From the NCBI RefSeq assembly GCF_900105515.1, contig NZ_FNSY01000001.1, forward strand, positions 248,001 through 312,000: a stretch of 64,000 nt of DNA, given 5' to 3'. The stretch is from Streptomyces sp. 2131.1. Lineage in GTDB: Bacteria > Actinomycetota > Actinomycetes > Streptomycetales > Streptomycetaceae. The notes beneath the pieces are model-generated. The model was not told the DNA's origin, made no database searches, and was given only the letters and a program-made list of their open reading frames with translations. The stretch's first letter is position 1, and each line of letters begins with the position of its first letter. Below are positions 14,233 through 22,171 of this stretch, in pieces. A program made the translations under genes and the position numbers.

Positions 14233-16332
14233 ATGAGCGAGCACAACCGGCCGCCGGTCGTCCCCGGCCCGCCCGGCCGGCCGACGGACAGGACGACCGG
14301 CGGTGAGAGCGTCACGGCGGAGCGGCTGGCCCTGAACCGGACCGGCAGTTTCGAGTGGGACCTCGACGCCGGGACGCTGGACATGGACGAGGCGGGTCTG
14401 CTGGTCTTCGGCCTGGACCCGGCCTCCTTCGACGCCCGTCCCGAGTCGCTGGCGGCGCTGCTGGAGCCGGAGGAGCGGGCCCGCCTGGACGTGGCGACGG
14501 ACGAGGCGTTCCGGAGTGGGGACAGCTCGTACAGCGTCCACTTCCGCATCCGGCTCGATGACGGGCGCGATCAGTGGACGCACATCCAGGGGCGCATCCT
14601 GCGCGATGAGGACGGAAGGGCGCGCCGGGTGATCGGCCTGGTCCGGGACGCGACGGCCGAGGTCACCCATTCGGCCTTCGTGCTGGATCTGGAAAAGCGC
14701 CGTCAGCGGCAGACCGACATCGTTGAACGGACGACGAGTGCTCTGTCGCGGGCGGTCACGGTCGACGACGTGACCGCTGTCCTGACAGGGCCGGGCGGTT
14801 TGGCCCGGCTGGGCGCGGACGGGCTGGCGCTGGGGCTGCTGGACAACGCCGCGCTGAATGTCATCGCGGTGAGCGGCGAGTCCCTGGAGGTCATCGACGA
14901 GCTGGGGTCGGGGCGCCTCGACCCGAAGCTGCCGCTGGCCGACACCGTCCTGAGCGGGCGGCCGCGGTTCGTGAGCTCCCTGGCGGCGCTGACCCGGCGG
15001 TATCCGATGCTGGAGCCGTACGTCGGGCGCATGAAGTTCCGGGCGGCTGCCTATCTGCCGCTGGTCGCGCAGGCGCGGTCGCTCGGCGGGCTGGCCCTCT
15101 TCTACCGCGAGCGCACTCCCTTCACCCCCGACGAACGCATTCTCTGCCTCGGGCTCGCCGCAATCGTCGCCCAGTCCCTCCAGCGGGCCAAGCTGTTCGA
15201 CGAGGAACGCGAGTTCGCCACGGGGCTCCAGTCCGCGATGCTGCCGCGCCGCATCCTCGACATCGAGGGCGGTGAGATCGCCGTCCGCTACCACGCGGCG
15301 TGGAGCGGGCGCCAGGTCGGCGGTGACTGGTACGACGTGATCGCCCTGCCGAAGGGCCGCGTCGGGATCGTGGTGGGCGATGTCCAGGGCCATGACACGC
15401 ACGCCGCCGCGATCATGGGCCAGCTCCGGATCGCCCTGCGGGCCTACGCCGCCGAGGGCCATCCTCCGGCGACGGTGCTGGCCCGGGCGTCCCGGTTCCT
15501 CGCCGAACTGGACACGGACCGGTTCGCCACGTGCACCTATGCCCAGGCCGACCTGGAGACCGGCACCGTCCGGGTCGTGCGGGCCGGCCATTTCGGGCCC
15601 CTGATCCGGCACATGGACGGCCGGGTGGGCAGCCCGCAGGTGCGGGGCGGCATGCCGCTGGGCATCTCGACCGACTTCGGCGACGAGGAGTACCCGGAGA
15701 CCCGGCTCGACCTGGTGCCGGGCGAGACGCTGGTCCTGTACACCGACGGCCTCGTCGAGGAGCCAGGCGCCGACATCGACGCGGGGGTGCGCACCCTGAT
15801 CACCGAGGTCAGCGCGGGACCGGCGGGGGCCGAGGCGCTGGCCGACCACCTGTCGGACCGGCTGTGGGAGCGCTGGGGCTCCGGTGACGACGTCGCGCTG
15901 CTCGTCCTGCGCCGCAGCCCGGACCCCGGATCGCCCCGGGCGCCGAGGCTGCACCAGTACATCCACCAGGCAGACCCGGAGGGCCTGTCCGAGGCCCGGA
16001 CCATCGTGCGCCAGGCGCTGACGGACTGGGACATGGCCGAACTCGCCGACGACGCCGAGCTGGTGACCGGCGAGCTCTTGGTGAACGTGCTGCTGCACAC
16101 GGAGGGCGGAGCGGTCCTCACCCTGGAGGTGCTGCCGGAGCCGGTGCGCCGGGTGCGGCTCTCCGTGCAGGACCGCTCCAGCTCGTGGCCCCGCCGCCGG
16201 TCACCCGGCGAGACCGCGACCTCGGGTCGCGGGCTGCTCCTGCTCGACGCCGTCGCCACCCGGTGGGGCATCGAACCACGTGGTGAGGGCAAGGCGGTCT
16301 GGTGCGAGATCGGACCGCGGGAGCAGCCGTGA
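14233..16332 (+). CDS. SpoIIE-type PP2C phosphatase with PAS, GAF and anti-sigma-like ATPase domains
   Basis: A 699-aa cytoplasmic signalling protein. In order: PAS-like sensor (about residues 30-145, ending RRVIGLVRDAT), GAF (about 165-325), PP2C/SpoIIE phosphatase (about 330-560, with FATGLQSAMLPRR, GGDWYDVI, VVGDVQGHD, YTDGLVEE and GDDVALLVL) and a C-terminal HATPase of the RsbW type (about 575-699, with ELLVNVLLHTEGG and SGRGLLLLDAVA). Such proteins dephosphorylate anti-anti-sigma factors in partner-switching cascades; the fused kinase-like domain could do the reverse. ATG 14233 follows GGAG. Partners are not encoded nearby. Confidence 0.88.
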   Translation: MSEHNRPPVVPGPPGRPTDRTTGGESVTAERLALNRTGSFEWDLDAGTLDMDEAGLLVFGLDPASFDARPESLAALLEPEERARLDVATDEAFRSGDSSYSVHFRIRLDDGRDQWTHIQGRILRDEDGRARRVIGLVRDATAEVTHSAFVLDLEKRRQRQTDIVERTTSALSRAVTVDDVTAVLTGPGGLARLGADGLALGLLDNAALNVIAVSGESLEVIDELGSGRLDPKLPLADTVLSGRPRFVSSLAALTRRYPMLEPYVGRMKFRAAAYLPLVAQARSLGGLALFYRERTPFTPDERILCLGLAAIVAQSLQRAKLFDEEREFATGLQSAMLPRRILDIEGGEIAVRYHAAWSGRQVGGDWYDVIALPKGRVGIVVGDVQGHDTHAAAIMGQLRIALRAYAAEGHPPATVLARASRFLAELDTDRFATCTYAQADLETGTVRVVRAGHFGPLIRHMDGRVGSPQVRGGMPLGISTDFGDEEYPETRLDLVPGETLVLYTDGLVEEPGADIDAGVRTLITEVSAGPAGAEALADHLSDRLWERWGSGDDVALLVLRRSPDPGSPRAPRLHQYIHQADPEGLSEARTIVRQALTDWDMAELADDAELVTGELLVNVLLHTEGGAVLTLEVLPEPVRRVRLSVQDRSSSWPRRRSPGETATSGRGLLLLDAVATRWGIEPRGEGKAVWCEIGPREQP

Positions 16333-16347
16333 GAGACACAACGACAA

Positions 16348-16408
16348 GGGGCGCACCACCACGCCGTGCGTGACAGTGCGCCCCAGCGCCTGCTCACCCG
16401 GGGCGCTG
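16348..16408. terminator. Double terminator hairpin
   Basis: Two hairpins in tandem: 16348-16356/16376-16384 (GGGGCGCAC with its complement) and 16384-16390/16402-16408 (CAGCGCC with GGCGCTG). They lie between the convergent SpoIIE-type and LAETG protein genes. Confidence 0.6.
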
Positions 16409-16434
16409 TTGTGCGACCGGGCGGGCCTGCTAGG

Positions 16435-17067
16435 TCAGTGCTGCGCGGTACGGCGCTTGCGCACCGACCACATGATGCCGCCGCCGGCCAGCAGCACGGC
16501 GACGGCCGCGCCACCGATGATCGGCGTCGCGGACGAGGAGCCGGTCTCGGCCAGATCCGGCGAGCTCGGGCTCGGCGTGGCCGCGGCGGGCGCGGACGGC
16601 GAAGCGGACTCGCTCGGCGTGTCGGACGGGCTGGGAGACGCCGTGGTCGGAGTCTCGGACGGCTTCGTCACGGACGGAGTCGGCGTGGGCGTCGAGGGGG
16701 GCGTGCTCTCCTCGCAGACCGGAGCCGTCTTGTTGTCCTTCTTCGAGTAACGCTCGCCGTCCCCGGCCTTGACGACCAGGTGCACCTCCAGCGGCTGGTC
16801 GTGCTTCGGCAGCGTGAGCGTCTTCTCGAAGTCCTTGCCGAACTTCTCCGTCGGCAGCAGGTCCTTGCCGTCGACGGTGACGGTCACCTCGTTGGTGACA
16901 CGGGCGTTGTACTGGGTGAGGTGCAGGCTCACCGCGTCACAGGTCACGTCCCAGGTGGGGGTGTGAGCTGCGGCCGGTCCGGCGGTGAGGACCACGCCGG
17001 ACAGGCCGACCACCGCGGCGGCGGCGAGAGTTCCCGCAGCGCGCCACGATCTCCTGGGTATGGTCAT
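16435..17067 (-). CDS. LAETG-anchored cell-surface protein (class E sortase substrate)
   Basis: A 210-aa secreted wall protein. It has a signal peptide (MTIPRRSWRAAGTLAAAAVV...AAA), a compact folded domain of about 90 aa with two cysteines, a Ser/Thr/Pro-rich stalk (about residues 118-165), then the sorting signal LAETG, a hydrophobic helix and a basic tail (RKRRTAQH). LAxTG is the motif used by Streptomyces class E sortases, which link substrates such as long chaplins to peptidoglycan. GGAGGA sits 8 nt before ATG 17067. Ligand unknown. Confidence 0.87.
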   Translation of the reverse strand: MTIPRRSWRAAGTLAAAAVVGLSGVVLTAGPAAAHTPTWDVTCDAVSLHLTQYNARVTNEVTVTVDGKDLLPTEKFGKDFEKTLTLPKHDQPLEVHLVVKAGDGERYSKKDNKTAPVCEESTPPSTPTPTPSVTKPSETPTTASPSPSDTPSESASPSAPAAATPSPSSPDLAETGSSSATPIIGGAAVAVLLAGGGIMWSVRKRRTAQH

Positions 17068-17288
17068 GGATTTTTCCTCCGAAGATGTTTCACGCCCGAT
17101 TGGGCGGTGCAGCGCACAGTACTGCCCGCATCCCCGGTGTGTGCACCCGCCCCACAACCGAATCTGTGTCACAACAACCCCCACATCGTCGCCGGTTGGG
17201 GCATGCCGGACATCGGTCGTCCTCCGGGTGGTGGCGTGAAGTGAGCGCCCCGCGCCGGACGGTGCCGATGGGCGCTGTCCAAAGGCGT

Positions 17289-17317
17289 CCTCCGCCCTTC
17301 GGTCGGTCCGGCGGAGG
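17289..17317 (-). terminator. Terminator hairpin after GNAT gene
   Basis: CCTCCGCC (17289-17296) pairs with GGCGGAGG (17310-17317) around a 13-nt loop, 22 bp past the stop of the minus-strand GNAT gene. The remaining bases of the 17068-17339 gap are the LAETG gene's upstream region. Confidence 0.6.
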
Positions 17318-17339
17318 TGGCGCCCGCGTCATCGGCCGG

Positions 17340-17828
17340 TCAGAGCTTGCGGTGCATGATGTGGATTCCCACGTAGCCCTTGGCCGGGTGGTCGAATCCC
17401 TCGGGCAGGGTGCCCAGGATCTCGAAGCCCAGCGACTCGTAGAGCCGCACCGCCGCGGTGTTGGTCTCGACCACCGCGTTGAACTGCATCGCCCGGTACC
17501 CGGCCGTGCGCGCCCAGTCGATGGTGTACTCGCACAGCGCCCGTCCGACACCCTGCCCGCTGTGCCGGGCAGCGACCATGTAACTGGCGCTGGCGATGTG
17601 CGAGCCGTTGCCCATGTGGTTCTTGTTCATTTTCGCCGTGCCGAGGACGGTGCCGTCGTCGGCGACCGCGACCACGGTCCGGTTCGGCGGCTTCAGGAGC
17701 CACCAGTCGGCGGCGTCGGCCTCCGGCAGGTCGAGCGGGTAGGTGAAGGTCTCGCCGGCGGCGACGATTTCATGGAAGAAGGGCCAGATTGCGGGCCAGT
17801 CCGCGGGGGTGGCTTCCCTGATCAGCAT
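17340..17828 (-). CDS. GNAT family N-acetyltransferase
   Basis: A 162-aa acetyltransferase. The acetyl-CoA-binding loop is ARHSGQGVGRALCEYTIDWA (about residues 88-107), preceded by the beta-4 strand SYMVA and followed by MQFNAVVETNTAAVRLYESLGFEILG, the classic end of the fold, very like phosphinothricin/L-methionine sulfoximine acetyltransferase-type enzymes but without proof of that substrate. ATG 17828 begins MLIREATPADW, the standard N-terminus of the family; the frame upstream is arginine-rich and not conserved in character. Confidence 0.85.
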   Translation of the reverse strand: MLIREATPADWPAIWPFFHEIVAAGETFTYPLDLPEADAADWWLLKPPNRTVVAVADDGTVLGTAKMNKNHMGNGSHIASASYMVAARHSGQGVGRALCEYTIDWARTAGYRAMQFNAVVETNTAAVRLYESLGFEILGTLPEGFDHPAKGYVGIHIMHRKL

Positions 17829-17868
17829 GGCGCCCAGGATGCCTGGCCGTCCTCCGCGCCACCATCGG

Positions 17869-18549
17869 TTATCGGGGACGCCTCGCACCGCCGCGCCGTG
17901 GCCGGCGCCGCCCCGCTCCTCCGGCCGCCCGCGAACGGAGCCGGGTCAGCAGGCCGCGCGGACCCGAGGAACGGACCGGAGCGGGGGCAACGGACGACAC
18001 CGGCGATACGGGCGGCACCTCGAAGCCGACGGGCTCTCGTGGCCGCATGAGGTCGCCGGACCCGAACCGCCCCGAGGGTGCCGCCGTCTGCAGCAGACCC
18101 ACTGCCGCAGCCGCACTCGCGCCCGCCTCCGGCGCCGCCGACCCCGCCGAGGCCCCGGACCGGACAGGCGCGTCGCCCGGCCCCGCCCACCTCTCGTCCC
18201 CCGGACGTGGCGCCGGGCGCGCCTCGCGGGCCGCGTCCAGCTCGGTGATGAGGCTGATCCGGCGCCAGAGGATCTCGTCCGGTTCGTCCGCGGGCATCAG
18301 CCGGGCCATCGCCTCGCGCCCCGCGACCGACCCCCTTCGGCCGAACAGCGCTTCCGGCCCGACCCTGCCGAAGTGGGCCCGCTCGTAGGGGTCGTCCACC
18401 ACCTCCGCCAGCTGAACCGGGTCCAGGCCCTGGGCCACGATCGCCGCGCGCACCCAGGGGTCATCGGTGAGGGCCAGCAGGCGCTCGATGCGGCGGGAGC
18501 GCCAGTTGCGCGGGCGCCAGTCGCCTCCGGCCTCCAGGCGGCTCCGCAT
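17869..18549 (-). CDS. DUF6397-like protein, C-terminal fragment after in-frame TGA
   Basis: Begins with ATG directly after the TGA that ends the preceding frame, in the same phase (TGAATG at 18552-18547). The product starts RLEAGGDWRPRNWRSRRIERLL and continues DDPWVRAAIVAQGLDPVQLAEVVDDPYERAHF, which in DUF6397 proteins follows the N-terminal part without a break. The last 100 residues are low-complexity, Pro/Ala/Arg-rich. No Shine-Dalgarno precedes the ATG other than coding sequence, so it would need reinitiation or readthrough. Most likely the 3' half of a nonsense-interrupted gene, or a sequencing error. Confidence 0.6.
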   Translation of the reverse strand: MRSRLEAGGDWRPRNWRSRRIERLLALTDDPWVRAAIVAQGLDPVQLAEVVDDPYERAHFGRVGPEALFGRRGSVAGREAMARLMPADEPDEILWRRISLITELDAAREARPAPRPGDERWAGPGDAPVRSGASAGSAAPEAGASAAAAVGLLQTAAPSGRFGSGDLMRPREPVGFEVPPVSPVSSVAPAPVRSSGPRGLLTRLRSRAAGGAGRRRPRRGGARRPR

Positions 18550-19035
18550 TCAGGTCGGGCTGTTGCCCACCAGCAGCTCCGGCGACCGGGCCGCCAACGC
18601 CTCGACCTCCTGGGCGAGATAGACCCATACGACCGCCCGATAGCGGTTGAGGTAGAACGCGACGGGCGTGAGGCACCCGGCCCTGGCCAGCCGGGTGAAG
18701 CGGACCGGGCTGATCCCGAGCAACTCGGCGCCCTCCGCCGTCCCGGCCGTACGCACCCGCTCGCGGAGCTCGTCGGGAAAACCGCTCTGGGACCGCAGTC
18801 GCACGATCTCCTCCCGGTCCACCCTGGGGCGGCCGTCCGGTCCGGTCCGCACCCCGACCGCCCCGAGGTACACCGCGAGGTCGAACTCCCTCCGCTTGAG
18901 TCCGAGTGCCGTCGCGGCACGGCCGGCGGCAACCGTGGCGTCCGGACCGTCACACACCGCGTCGAGCCACGGCAGCGGTTCCGCCCGGACCTCGGTCGTA
19001 GATCCCCCGCCTACAACTGATTTCGTTGTCGACAT
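18550..19035 (-). CDS. DUF6397-like protein, N-terminal fragment (ends at in-frame TGA)
   Basis: A 161-aa product that matches my memory of the N-terminal half of the Streptomyces DUF6397 family: an RAATALGLKRREFDLAVYLG helix pair, a DREEIVRL...FPDELRERVRTAGTAEGAELLGISPVRFTRLARAG segment like a degenerate HTH, and FYLNRYRAVVWVYLAQEV. It stops at ...LLVGNSPT where relatives continue into RLEAG.DWRPRNWR. Start at ATG 19035 with GGGGGAG upstream. With the following frame the full protein would be about 388 aa. Function of DUF6397 is unknown. Confidence 0.65.
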   Translation of the reverse strand: MSTTKSVVGGGSTTEVRAEPLPWLDAVCDGPDATVAAGRAATALGLKRREFDLAVYLGAVGVRTGPDGRPRVDREEIVRLRSQSGFPDELRERVRTAGTAEGAELLGISPVRFTRLARAGCLTPVAFYLNRYRAVVWVYLAQEVEALAARSPELLVGNSPT

Positions 19036-19097
19036 GACGTAACTCCCCCGTGAGTCGTGGATACTCTCTGTGATCAGAGTAGTCGGGGAAAGTCAAT

Positions 19098-19137
19098 CGC
19101 CGCCGGGCCTGTGGATAACTCCACGGGCCCGGCGGCG
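19098..19137 (-). terminator. Strong terminator after roadblock gene; loop side carries a DnaA-box match
   Basis: 18-bp arms 19098-19115 and 19120-19137 with one G-U and a 4-nt loop, 18 bp past the roadblock stop. The sequence TGTGGATAA at 19110-19118 reads TTATCCACA on the minus strand, the E. coli DnaA consensus. Confidence 0.75.
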
Positions 19138-19155
19138 GCCGTTGTCCTCGAACCC

Positions 19156-19569
19156 TCAGAGCCGGTTGACTCCCCCGCTCCCGTCCTGCCGCGAGTCCAC
19201 GCCCAGGTGCTGCCCCACCCGGTTGACCAGGAGCGTCATCTCGTACGCCACCTGACCGACGTCCGACTCCGCCTCACTCAGCACACACAGGCAACTGCCT
19301 TCCCCCGCAGCCGTCACGAAGAGCAGTGCCTCGTCGAACTCCACCATGGTCTGCCGGGCCCTTCCGGCGCGGAAGTGCCGTCCCGAGCCGCGGGCCAGAC
19401 TGTGCAGCCCCGACGACACGGCCGCCAGGTGTTCGGCGTCCTCACGGGCCAGTCCGGTACTCGCGCCGGTCACCAGACCGTCGTTCGACAGCACCAGCGC
19501 GTGCCGTATGTGCTCCACCCGCTTGGTGAGATCGTCAAGGAGCCAGTCGAGTCCCCTGTCCAGCGCCAT
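19156..19569 (-). CDS. Roadblock/LC7 domain protein
   Basis: A 137-aa protein of the MglB/CvnB type: LDWLLDDLTKRVEHIRHALVLSNDGL at the N-terminus, then SGLHSLARGSGRHF and the beta-hairpin EALLFVTAAGEGSCLCVLSE. In Streptomyces conservons such proteins sit between a sensor kinase (CvnA) and a DUF742 protein/GTPase pair (CvnC/D) and act on the GTPase. Here it is solitary: no kinase, DUF742 or GTPase is adjacent. GGAGGA precedes ATG 19569 by 7 nt. Confidence 0.85.
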   Translation of the reverse strand: MALDRGLDWLLDDLTKRVEHIRHALVLSNDGLVTGASTGLAREDAEHLAAVSSGLHSLARGSGRHFRAGRARQTMVEFDEALLFVTAAGEGSCLCVLSEAESDVGQVAYEMTLLVNRVGQHLGVDSRQDGSGGVNRL

Positions 19570-19686
19570 TCTGTTTCCTCCCCGTTCACGCGTTCCCCGT
19601 TCCTCACTCGTGTGCCAGCCTTGCGCACAGGTCACGTAGGGGCAAGCACCCCGCTCGGCCACCGGTCCGGAAGCATTCGGCGGGGA

Positions 19687-21156
19687 TCAGCCGTAGGAGA
19701 GGTTCGAGCACGGGTCGTCGTCCGCCGAGCGGGCCTCGTCGGCGAGGTCGGCCGGGGCGTCCGACGCCGGTGCGGTGGAGGCGGTGTCCGGCGCGGCCGG
19801 CGGCGCGGCAGCGTAGTCCTGTCCGACAGTGACCTGGATCCCGCTCGCGGCGGCGGTGGTTTCGGTGATCCGTGCGCCCGGGAAGAGCCTTGCCGTGGTG
19901 CGGGCCTGTTCCCGCAGGCCGGGGCCGTACTCGATGACGGTTTCGGACCGGGTCTGGTCCTGTGCGGTGGCGGTGCCGGTGACGGTGAAGTCGTGGGCGC
20001 GCAGGAGGCCGGCCGCCTTGGCCGCAAGGCCGGTCACCGTAGTGCCGTTGTAGACGGCGACCTGGACGCCCTTGCCGGAGACGGCGGGCTGCGAGGCCTT
20101 GGGCGAGGCGGCTTCCTTCGCCTTGGCGTCCAGGGGGCGGTCGGCCTTCAGGGCCGCCCACAGCGCGTCCGCGTCGGGCTCCACGACGGCGACACGCTCC
20201 CCCTCGTAACGCCAGGGGACGGTGATGAACTTGGTGTTGTGCAGGTCGATGTTCTTCATCGAGAGGGCGAAGGAGAGCAGCTTGTCCGCCGAGCCGAGCC
20301 CCGGGTCGACGGTCATCGCGTCGGTCGCCGCGTTGGCCAGCGGCAGCAGGGTGGTGGGGTTCATGCCACGGGACTTGACCTTCTTCACCAGGGAGGCCAC
20401 GAACGCCTGCTGCCTTTTGATCCGCCCTATGTCCGAGCCGTCACCGATGCCGTGCCGGAGCCGTACGTAGTCCAGCGCACGCTGTCCGGCGACCGTCTGC
20501 GGGCCCTTCGCGAAGACGAGGGAGCCCCGGGTCGGGCGCTTCGGATTCAGGTCGCGCTGGTACACGTCCTTCGGCAGGCACACCGGCACCCCGTCGACCG
20601 CCGAGGTCAGTGCGGAGAACCCGGCGAAGTCGATGACCACCGTGTGGTCGACCCGCAGCCCGGTCAGCTGCTCGACGGTGTTCTGAGTACAGGCCGGATT
20701 GCCCTCGACGGTCTCCCCCACCGAGAACGCCCCGTTGAACTGGCTGTGGTGCTGCGGCGTCGTCCAACTGCCGTCGGGCTTCCGGCAGGCCGGGATGTCC
20801 ACCATGGCGTCACGGGGGACGGACACGGCCACGGCGTGTTTGCGGTCGGCGTAGACGTGAAGGAGGAGCACGGTGTCCGAGCGGCCGACCGCCCCCGTTC
20901 CGCCGCCGAGGCCCTTGTTGTCGCCCGAGCGGGTGTCCGACCCGATGACGAGCACGTTCTGCCCGCCGGACGAGCCGGGCGGCCTGTCGCCGGAGATGCC
21001 GTCGGCGCTGAACGTGTCGATGTTGCCGGTGAGTTTGAAGTATCCCCAGCCGACTCCGGCGACCAGCAGGACGAGGAAGGAGAGTGCGGACACCGCCGTC
21101 CGCCGCAGACGGCTTCCCCTCCCGCCCGTCCCTGTCCCTCTGTTCCTGCTTGCCAT
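19687..21156 (-). CDS. LytR-CpsA-Psr (LCP) family glycopolymer transferase with LytR C-terminal domain
   Basis: A 489-aa membrane-anchored enzyme expected to attach undecaprenyl-linked wall glycopolymers (teichoic acid-like) to peptidoglycan outside the cell. A basic N-terminus and one transmembrane helix (VSALSFLVLLVAGVGWGYF, about 20-40) are followed by the LCP domain (NVLVIGSDTRSG, GRSDTVLLLHV, VSVPRDAMV, VVIDFAGFSALTSAVDGV, RALDYVRLRH) and a LytR_C domain (VQVAVYNGTTVTGLAAKAAGLL to about 440). A Pro/Ala/Asp-rich tail follows. ATG 21156 comes after GGGGTGG. Confidence 0.88.
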   Translation of the reverse strand: MASRNRGTGTGGRGSRLRRTAVSALSFLVLLVAGVGWGYFKLTGNIDTFSADGISGDRPPGSSGGQNVLVIGSDTRSGDNKGLGGGTGAVGRSDTVLLLHVYADRKHAVAVSVPRDAMVDIPACRKPDGSWTTPQHHSQFNGAFSVGETVEGNPACTQNTVEQLTGLRVDHTVVIDFAGFSALTSAVDGVPVCLPKDVYQRDLNPKRPTRGSLVFAKGPQTVAGQRALDYVRLRHGIGDGSDIGRIKRQQAFVASLVKKVKSRGMNPTTLLPLANAATDAMTVDPGLGSADKLLSFALSMKNIDLHNTKFITVPWRYEGERVAVVEPDADALWAALKADRPLDAKAKEAASPKASQPAVSGKGVQVAVYNGTTVTGLAAKAAGLLRAHDFTVTGTATAQDQTRSETVIEYGPGLREQARTTARLFPGARITETTAAASGIQVTVGQDYAAAPPAAPDTASTAPASDAPADLADEARSADDDPCSNLSYG

Positions 21157-21537
21157 GGGCCACCCCGTTCGTACGGCTGCCGCGCGGGGCGCCTTCCGGC
21201 CGCGCCCGCACGGTCGTGCTGTTGTGCGGTTTTCTGGTCGTGAACTGCGGTGGTCTCCTGCGCCACCACGCTTCACCATCGTCGATCCGATCCCCTGTCC
21301 GCACAGGACCACGGGAAACATTGACCGGAAGAGACCGTGGGGCGACGAGGAATGAGGCGTCTCCCCCGTCCACCCACCGAGCAATCGGGCCGGACACCGC
21401 CCGCGCCCTGGGCAAATCCTCGCGATTCCTGAAGAGTGGGGCACGGCCGCCGTTCGTTCCGGGCGGTGGCCGGACCGCGGCCCGCCGGAATCGCGCGAGC
21501 ACCGGTCGGTGAACCACTGGATCATTGGAGGAAGTTC
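21157..21537. other. 381-bp divergent intergenic region between LCP and terD genes
   Basis: No convincing gene: open frames here lack consistent codon bias. It must hold both promoters. A small GGTGG/CCACC hairpin lies near 21250-21270. TerD's Shine-Dalgarno GGAGGAAG is at its right end. I see no riboswitch-like structure or clear operator. Confidence 0.5.
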
Positions 21538-22113
21538 ATGGGTGTGACCCTGGCCAAGGGCGGCAACGTCTCCTTGTCGAAGGAGGCGCCCGGCCTGACC
21601 GCGGTGACGGTCGGCCTGGGCTGGGACGTACGGACGACGACCGGCGCCGACCACGACCTCGACGCCAGTGCGCTGCTGTGCGCGGAGAGCGGCAAGGTCG
21701 TCTCGGACCTGCACTTCGTCTTCTACAACAACCTCAACAGCCCGGACGGCTCCGTCCAGCACACCGGGGACAACCTGACGGGTGAGGGCGAGGGCGACGA
21801 CGAGTCCATCAACGTGAACCTCGCGGCCGTCCCCGCCGAGGTCGCGAAGATAGTCTTCCCGGTCTCCATCCATGACGCGCAGAGCCGGGGGCAGAGTTTC
21901 GGCCAGGTGCGCAACGCGTTCATCCGCGTCGTGAACCAGGCCAACGGTGTGGAGCTGGCCCGGTACGACCTCAGCGAGGACGCGTCGACGGAGACCGCGA
22001 TGGTGTTCGGCGAGCTGTACCGGCACGGCGGCGAGTGGAAGTTCCGTGCGGTCGGCCAGGGGTACGCCTCCGGCCTGGCGGGTATCGCGAAGGACTTCGG
22101 CGTCAACGTCTGA
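21538..22113 (+). CDS. terD: TerD family stress protein
   Basis: A 191-aa calcium-binding TerD-domain protein, the standard length. It begins [21 protein letters not shown] and contains the conserved [17 protein letters not shown] (calcium-site Asp residues), [56 protein letters not shown] and [11 protein letters not shown]. Streptomyces carry several paralogues, linked to tellurite/oxidative stress resistance and to differentiation; which one this is cannot be told. ATG 21538 follows GGAGGAAG at ideal spacing. A terminator follows. Confidence 0.93.
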   Translation: MGVTLAKGGNVSLSKEAPGLTAVTVGLGWDVRTTTGADHDLDASALLCAESGKVVSDLHFVFYNNLNSPDGSVQHTGDNLTGEGEGDDESINVNLAAVPAEVAKIVFPVSIHDAQSRGQSFGQVRNAFIRVVNQANGVELARYDLSEDASTETAMVFGELYRHGGEWKFRAVGQGYASGLAGIAKDFGVNV

Positions 22114-22119
22114 GCACGG

Positions 22120-22154
22120 CCGGCCCGGCTCCGCGTCGGCGGAGGCCGGGCCGG
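22120..22154. terminator. Terminator after terD
   Basis: CCGGCCCGGCTCCGC (22120-22134) pairs with 22139-22154 with one bulged base, then TTTCGTT. It serves terD and, in reverse, the convergent MMPL gene. Confidence 0.7.
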
Positions 22155-22171
22155 TTTCGTTCGCCCGGCCG

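Noticed and set aside
14020..16098. A 692-codon open frame on the minus strand
   Set aside because: It lies antisense to the SpoIIE-type gene; its product has no domain character and is rich in Arg/Gln/His, as expected of reverse-strand frames in high-GC coding DNA.
17340..17828. Phosphinothricin acetyltransferase (bar/pat) call
   Set aside because: Only general GNAT similarity is visible; substrate-specific residues cannot be judged by eye.
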